A stretch of DNA of 27,599 nucleotides from an uncultured Oscillospiraceae bacterium (GTDB taxonomy: Bacteria; Bacillota; Clostridia; Oscillospirales; Ruminococcaceae). This document shows positions 22,886 to 27,599 of this stretch, piece after piece (positions within the stretch are counted from its first letter, which is position 1; each line of letters opens with the position of its first letter). Position numbers and translations under genes: made by a program. The DNA lies in the NCBI GenBank assembly GCA_902489475.1, contig CABUAH010000018.1, positions 1 to 27,599 of the forward strand, read 5' to 3'. Under the pieces are notes generated by a model, which was not told the origin of the DNA, did not search any database, and saw nothing but the letters and a program-made list of their open reading frames with translations.

Positions 22886-25654
22886 ATGAAGAGGAAAGTT
22901 TTATCACTCGTTTGTGCAGCTGCATTATGTGCGTCAATGATAAGCACAGTTCCTGCTGCTGCGTATAACACAGCTGATGGAGTAGTGATAAATGAGGTAT
23001 GCACAGGAAACAAAGGAGCAAATTCAAACCTGACAGATGTTGTGGATTCAAAAGGAGAATACTGTGACTGGATCGAGCTTTACAATCCGTCTAATCATGC
23101 GTCCGATTTAACGGGCCTTTATATTACAGATGACAGCACCGATCTGACACAGGCAAAAATTCCCGATGGGACAACTATTGCTGCTCATGGATATTTAATT
23201 ATCTACTGCGGAAAAAATATTGTTGGCAGTAATTATCCGGGAATTGTTTCTGCAAAATTCGGACTTTCAGCTAACGGAGAAACGCTAATACTTTCGGATG
23301 GGACAAATTCAGTTGACACATTTGAAGTTCCGGGACTAAGCGACGATGTGACATGGGCAAGAGTTCCTTCGGGAGGAAAAGAAACATTATTGTCATATCC
23401 GACGCCGGGCGCTGAAAACACAGAAGACGCCGTTGTAAAAGCACTTGAATCGCCATCATTTTCAAGGGAAAGCGGTGCATTTACGGATTCGTTTGAGCTT
23501 ACAATTTCAGCACCTGACGGAGCAAAAATCTATTATACAACTGACGGAAGCACACCGACAGAAAAATCAACAGAATATACAGGAGCGATAACTGTTAAAA
23601 ACCGTACAAGCGAGCCTAATGTTTTGGCGGCAATGGATAAAAGACTGTTTACTGATAGATACGGTTCGGGCAGACCGACGGTAAATGTTGATAAGGCTAC
23701 GGTTATCAGAGCTATAGCTGTTAAAGACGGTCTGATAAGCGCCGCTTCAACTGCTTCGTATTTTGTAGGAATAACCAACGAAACTTACAGCAATGTCGCT
23801 ATCATGTCTATCGTTACCGACAGCGACAATCTTTTCGATTCTGCCACAGGTATTTATATGCTTCAAAATGTAGATAACCGAGGTAAGGAATGGGAGCGTC
23901 CGGTTCATATAGACTTTATAGAAAACAATACTTCCGTGCTTTCACAGGATTGCGGAATGAGAATACAAGGCGGTTATTCAAGGTCAGATTACCAAAAATC
24001 GCTTAGATTCTATGCAAGAGAAAGCTATGGAGCAGATAAGTTTGATTATCCGCTTATTCCAAATGTCATGTCAAGGGACGGAGAGGGAAGAGCTGTTGAC
24101 AGCTTTGAGAAATTTGTTTTAAGAAACGGCGGAAATGATTCAAACTATGTGAAGTTCAAAGACACTATGCTTCAGAGCATGGTATCTGAAATGGATTTTG
24201 CCACACAGTCAGGAAGACCGTGCATTGCGTTTATTAACGGAGAATATTGGGGACTTTACACTCTTCAAGAGGACTACACGGACGATTATGTTAAATCTCA
24301 TTATGATGTTAAAAAGAAAAACGTAGTTATTGTAAAACCCGATTCTCAAAACAATAATGTTCCTAAGGTAGACGAGGGCGAGGATACAGACCTTGTGCTT
24401 TGGACAGATACGATAAATTGGATGAATTCATGTGACCTCACAGATCAAGCTCAATATGAGAAGTTTAAAACAATGTTTGATGTAAACTCTTTAGCAGACT
24501 ATTTTGCGGTTGAAACATATATCACCAATGAGGACTGGAGCGGTAAAAACTGGTGTGTATGGAGGTCACGAGAGGCGGATGATAAAAACCCTGATTATTC
24601 CGACTGCAAGTGGAGATTTATGCTTTACGATACGGAAATGGGAGCATATCTCTGGGGCAATAGGGGTGAAAGCCCACAAAATAATAAGCTTTATCAGATT
24701 TATGAATCGGGTAAAAATAGTAATGAACCCGTTACAGTAATTCTTTATAAGGCTATGCAGAACAGCGAGTTTAAGAATCTGCTTAAAAATTCAATGCGAG
24801 AGGTTGCTCAGAAATACGATAAGGAAATTTACAAAAGTACTTTAGAAAGTTATAAGGCGTCATATTATCCAAACCTTAAAAAATACTATGAAAGATTTCC
24901 GACCGGTTCGGATATGTGGAGTGCTGATCAGTGCATCGGATGGATGAACGATTTCTTCTTAGGTACAAATTCTCTTCCTGCACGACAGGACTATTATGAA
25001 ACAATGCTGAGAACGATTGATCTGTTTCAGATTTACGAAAGAATGGATACCTCTTCAATTCCAAGTGACAAACTCCGTACAATAAATTCAGCATACAACC
25101 AAGCGAGAAACTCTGCGAGAACCACCGGATCGTCCGCTTCTACTCAAAAGAGAAATCTTGATTCATTGGAAACGGCACTTTCTGACGCAGGTTTGATTTC
25201 AGATACCGCAGTATTAAATTACACGGTTGATGTTTCGGGAATTGATGTAAACAACGATATAACCATTAAGCTTACATCAAAAGAAACAAATGAGCTTGTT
25301 TCTTCTTTATCGGTTAAGGAGGGAGATCAGCAAATCTTTGACCTAAAACCCGGAGAATACGAGCTTTTAGCAGAAAGCGATATATGTAAGCCTAGAACAT
25401 ATCAGATAACAGTAGGTGATGATGAGCCGACAGTTGATGTGACAATTAACCTGATCGGTGATATTAACGGCGACGGAAAAGTAACGACTGCTGATGTCGG
25501 AAGAGCAAATTCCTGTGCAAAGAGCGTAACTGAACTTTCAGGATATGACTTTGATTGCGCTGATGTAAATAACGACGGCAAAATAACAACTGCTGATGTC
25601 GGAAGAATTAATTCCCATGCAAAAGGCATAAGCTATTTGTTTGAACTGTCATAA
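22886..25654 (+). CDS. Secreted CotH-kinase-family protein with type I dockerin
   Basis: This is a 922-residue secreted, multi-domain protein. A signal peptide ends near Ala26 (VPAAA). A lamin-tail domain follows (about 30-150, VINEVCTGNKG and DWIELYNPSN), then a chitobiase-like C-terminal (CHB_HEX_C) beta domain (about 190-300, IYYTTDGSTPTE), then the CotH kinase domain (about 300-690: MRIQGGYSR, FVLRNGGND, NGEYWGLYTLQEDY, and WRFMLYDTEMG at 576-586). A helical segment, a beta domain and a type I dockerin (858 to the end) complete it, with two calcium loops, DINGDGKVTTADVGR and DVNNDGKITTADVGR. CotH proteins phosphorylate secreted proteins on Ser (CotB and CotG in Bacillus spores). Here the dockerin implies attachment to a cellulosome-like scaffoldin. 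The substrate is unknown. The gene is monocistronic. Confidence 0.93.
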   Translation: MKRKVLSLVCAAALCASMISTVPAAAYNTADGVVINEVCTGNKGANSNLTDVVDSKGEYCDWIELYNPSNHASDLTGLYITDDSTDLTQAKIPDGTTIAAHGYLIIYCGKNIVGSNYPGIVSAKFGLSANGETLILSDGTNSVDTFEVPGLSDDVTWARVPSGGKETLLSYPTPGAENTEDAVVKALESPSFSRESGAFTDSFELTISAPDGAKIYYTTDGSTPTEKSTEYTGAITVKNRTSEPNVLAAMDKRLFTDRYGSGRPTVNVDKATVIRAIAVKDGLISAASTASYFVGITNETYSNVAIMSIVTDSDNLFDSATGIYMLQNVDNRGKEWERPVHIDFIENNTSVLSQDCGMRIQGGYSRSDYQKSLRFYARESYGADKFDYPLIPNVMSRDGEGRAVDSFEKFVLRNGGNDSNYVKFKDTMLQSMVSEMDFATQSGRPCIAFINGEYWGLYTLQEDYTDDYVKSHYDVKKKNVVIVKPDSQNNNVPKVDEGEDTDLVLWTDTINWMNSCDLTDQAQYEKFKTMFDVNSLADYFAVETYITNEDWSGKNWCVWRSREADDKNPDYSDCKWRFMLYDTEMGAYLWGNRGESPQNNKLYQIYESGKNSNEPVTVILYKAMQNSEFKNLLKNSMREVAQKYDKEIYKSTLESYKASYYPNLKKYYERFPTGSDMWSADQCIGWMNDFFLGTNSLPARQDYYETMLRTIDLFQIYERMDTSSIPSDKLRTINSAYNQARNSARTTGSSASTQKRNLDSLETALSDAGLISDTAVLNYTVDVSGIDVNNDITIKLTSKETNELVSSLSVKEGDQQIFDLKPGEYELLAESDICKPRTYQITVGDDEPTVDVTINLIGDINGDGKVTTADVGRANSCAKSVTELSGYDFDCADVNNDGKITTADVGRINSHAKGISYLFELS

Positions 25655-25675
25655 GCTAATAATTATAGATATAGC

Positions 25676-25712
25676 AATCCCCTCAAGTTTTATAACCTGA
25701 GGGGATTTTATA
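25676..25712. terminator. Terminator between the CotH gene and the ABC operon
   Basis: Perfect 10-bp arms AATCCCCTCA (25676-25685) and TGAGGGGATT (25698-25707) followed by TTATAG on the plus strand. On the minus strand the tail TGCTATATC is weaker. It lies 21 nt after the CotH stop. Confidence 0.85.
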
Positions 25713-25742
25713 GTATACTTTATATCCAAGGAATGCTTTAAA

Positions 25743-26405
25743 TTATATTATTTCTCCGTCCGAAATCTCGATAATTCTGTCACATTGTTCTGCTACAAGC
25801 GGATCGTGTGTCACTATTATTATAGTTTTTCCATGTTCGTTAAGCTCGTGGAAAAGCTCCATTATTTCAGCTGATGTCTTAGTATCAAGCGCTCCTGTCG
25901 GCTCGTCGGCAAGTATCATTGCAGGATCGTTTACTATCGCTCTTGCAATAGCAACCCTTTGCTTCTGTCCGCCCGAAAGCTTGTTGCAGGCTTTCTTTGC
26001 ATACTCACCCATTCCGACAGACTCAAGAGCTTTAAGGGCAATTTCCTTTTTACCTTTTATTTTCTTTTTTGAAAATGACAGCGGAATCATTACGTTCTCT
26101 AACGCCGAAAAATCTTCTACGAGCGCAAAATCCTGCATTACAATCCCGATCTTTTCATTCCTTATCTGTGCATATTTCCTCTCGCTCAGCTTTTTAACCA
26201 GAGAATCGTCAATATAATATTCTCCATCCTCATAGCTGTCGATACAAGCGAGAATGTGCAAGAGGGTAGACTTTCCGGCTCCTGATTTTCCTATTATAGC
26301 CACCATTTCGCCGTCGCTTATTTCAGCGCTTACTCCTTTAAGAGCTGTAAATTCATTAGCCTTTTTAGGATTGTAAGTTTTTACAACATTCTGAAGTTTT
26401 ATCAT
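25743..26405 (-). CDS. ABC transporter ATPase, MacB/LolD type
   Basis: This 220-residue ATPase belongs to the MacB/LolD/FtsE group that drives FtsX-like permeases. Walker A is GKSGAGKST, the Q-loop is IVMQDFALVEDFSALENVMIP, the signature is LSGGQKQRVAIARAI, Walker B is ILADEPTGALDT and the H-loop is IIIVTHD. All key residues are intact. The frame is open to an ATG at 26426, but the ATG at 26405 has a good AAAGGAG site just upstream and starts at the family position (MIKLQNVVKTY), so it is chosen. It follows the permease gene by 13 nt and forms one transporter with it. The substrate is unknown; lipoprotein, peptide or antimicrobial export are the usual roles. Confidence 0.92.
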   Translation of the reverse strand: MIKLQNVVKTYNPKKANEFTALKGVSAEISDGEMVAIIGKSGAGKSTLLHILACIDSYEDGEYYIDDSLVKKLSERKYAQIRNEKIGIVMQDFALVEDFSALENVMIPLSFSKKKIKGKKEIALKALESVGMGEYAKKACNKLSGGQKQRVAIARAIVNDPAMILADEPTGALDTKTSAEIMELFHELNEHGKTIIIVTHDPLVAEQCDRIIEISDGEII

Positions 26406-26418
26406 ATATAACGCTCCT

Positions 26419-27599
26419 TTATTCATTGTTTTTCAAAATTTCTCTCGGCTGAGTTCCACCTATAATAACTAATGGCATTATCAGTGATACAATCATTATA
26501 ATAACACTTATTCCTAAACATATTAAGCATTCATTCAAGGTAAACATAACAACTGTATTATCCAAGAGACCAATAAGTTTCATTGACTGCATAACAAAGT
26601 AAGTCAAGAAAACTGATAAAATTAAATCAATGACAATAACCGTAAAGTTTATAAAAGCACATTGTTTCCAACGACCTCCACAAAGATAAAGTACACCGTA
26701 ATTTTTTAACCTTTTGTGCGTAGTGATTGCAGTAAAACTAAGTATACTTACGATTATTAAAATCAATAACCCTATTATTATAGGAATTAAAACTATCAAT
26801 TGCTTTCTGATTTCAGAAAAAGTATCTTTTTTAATCTGAGTAAACGGTATTGCGCCTATTGTAAAATTATCCAAAGCTTCTTTAGCTTGACTTATTTCAT
26901 CTTCTGTAAGATTATCCCTAAAAGGAATTAACATTCTCTGTTCAGTAATATACGAGATGCCGTACTGTTCAAGCTCATCAAGATTATAAACAAAAGCAGG
27001 TTTTCCAGCAACATCGCTGTAATAATTTAAAAATAGCATTTCAACGGTCATTTTATCTGTGCTTTCATTGTCAGCGCTTATTTCATCATTATCCGAAGTA
27101 GCGCCAAAAAGCTTTGCTCCGTTTTTCATCATTCCCACTATCTTAACATCAAGGCATACTGAACCATTTTCATTATAAAATGTCTGCTTTATTGTATCTC
27201 CGACTTTCAAACCATAATTATTAGGTGAAATGACTGCGTGTAAAATATTACTTTCTGACTTCACATCTGATAACCAATTTCCGCTGTTCATCATTGGCTT
27301 ATAATTATCTATAAGGCATCCGTTATAAGCAAAAGTTCTCTGAGAATATGGATTTTCAGCTCCGTTTTCACCTGTAACTATGATTTGATGAATCGCAACG
27401 ACATCTTCAAAATAATCACCAAAATCGGAAAATCGTTTATTATCTTCAATATCGGTAGAAAATATTACACGAGATGAGCCGTCTATAAAAGGCGAAGCGC
27501 AATATCCTTCACCGTCTAAAATATCCGCAAAGGCATTATAATATTTAAGGTTTTGCGATACGGAAGATGAAGTAAAAATACATGCAATAAAAACAAGTG
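26419..27599 (-). CDS. FtsX/MacB-type ABC permease (partial, 5' end beyond window)
   Basis: The open frame runs from the stop at 26419 to the window edge without a stop (393 complete codons), so the gene begins outside. An in-frame ATG at 27294 is not the start, since the frame is coding-like well upstream of it. The visible N-terminal end shows hydrophobic residues (LVFIACIF) consistent with the end of a first membrane helix. A large extracytoplasmic domain of about 230 residues follows, then three membrane segments (LIVLIPIIIGLLILIIVSIL, FINFTVIVIDLILSVFLTYF, and LICLGISVIIMIVSLIMPLV) and the tail QPREILKN. This is the FtsX/MacB layout. It pairs with the ATPase gene downstream. Confidence 0.85.
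   Translation of the reverse strand, partial: LVFIACIFTSSSVSQNLKYYNAFADILDGEGYCASPFIDGSSRVIFSTDIEDNKRFSDFGDYFEDVVAIHQIIVTGENGAENPYSQRTFAYNGCLIDNYKPMMNSGNWLSDVKSESNILHAVISPNNYGLKVGDTIKQTFYNENGSVCLDVKIVGMMKNGAKLFGATSDNDEISADNESTDKMTVEMLFLNYYSDVAGKPAFVYNLDELEQYGISYITEQRMLIPFRDNLTEDEISQAKEALDNFTIGAIPFTQIKKDTFSEIRKQLIVLIPIIIGLLILIIVSILSFTAITTHKRLKNYGVLYLCGGRWKQCAFINFTVIVIDLILSVFLTYFVMQSMKLIGLLDNTVVMFTLNECLICLGISVIIMIVSLIMPLVIIGGTQPREILKNNE

Noticed and set aside
26406..26426. Seven-residue N-terminal extension of the MacB-type ATPase
   Set aside because: It encodes the AAAGGAG ribosome site itself, and the family begins at the ATG at 26405.

Overview
This AT-rich window (27.6 kb) most likely comes from a Gram-positive, anaerobic gut-type Clostridia of the Ruminococcus/Oscillospiraceae kind. 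Supporting signs are strong AGGAGG ribosome sites with ATG/GTG/TTG starts, sigma-A promoters with 17-bp spacers, a formate-tetrahydrofolate ligase of the acetogen/clostridial type, an IscR-like Rrf2 regulator, a CotH-family protein ending in a type I dockerin with DVGR repeats (typical of Ruminococcus), and a Cys/Gly-rich micro-protein of the kind seen in this group. No phage, IS, CRISPR or rRNA was found. It reads as ordinary chromosome with several accessory modules.

Layout. 1-2.5 kb: a surface lipoprotein with BspA-like leucine-rich repeats, convergent with uvrC (2.5-4.35 kb, minus). 4.45-6.55 kb: an ArsB/NhaD-type permease and a cytidylate-kinase-like protein in one unit, closed by tandem hairpins. 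6.57-11.6 kb: a housekeeping operon fhs-tsaE-tsaB-proB-proA (one-carbon metabolism, tRNA t6A modification, proline synthesis). 11.6-14.4 kb: an IscR-like Rrf2 repressor (minus) divergent from an NBP35/Mrp-type Fe-S ATPase and a DUF1015 protein. 14.4-16.0 kb: galE followed in the same direction by a DtxR-fold regulator that seems to have lost its metal ligands. 16.1-18.9 kb: a 49-residue Cys/Gly-rich membrane micro-protein divergent from a ClpC-type unfoldase. 18.86-18.98 kb: two near-identical tandem repeat units. 19.1-22.05 kb: a four-gene minus-strand operon (YtrA-type GntR repressor, acidic lipoprotein, ABC ATPase, ABC permease) behind a near-consensus promoter with a 10-bp-arm operator. 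22.3-22.6 kb: tRNA-Arg(CCU) and tRNA-Pro(CGG), minus, with their own promoter and terminator. 22.7-25.7 kb: a secreted CotH-kinase-family protein with dockerin behind a long structured leader. 25.7 kb to the end: a MacB/LolD-type ABC ATPase and an FtsX-type permease that runs off the window.

How the genes work together. The fhs operon supplies 10-formyl-THF, two of the subunits of the t6A machinery, and proline. The Rrf2/Mrp pair points to Fe-S homeostasis. The GntR operon looks like a self-regulated envelope-stress ABC module. The dockerin-CotH protein would be attached to a cellulosome-like scaffold. The candidates for undescribed biology are the permease/kinase-like pair, the metal-blind DtxR-like regulator behind galE, the Cys/Gly micro-protein, the acidic lipoprotein inside the YtrA-type operon, and the dockerin-tethered CotH kinase. 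All family assignments were made by eye from sequence motifs; no search was run.
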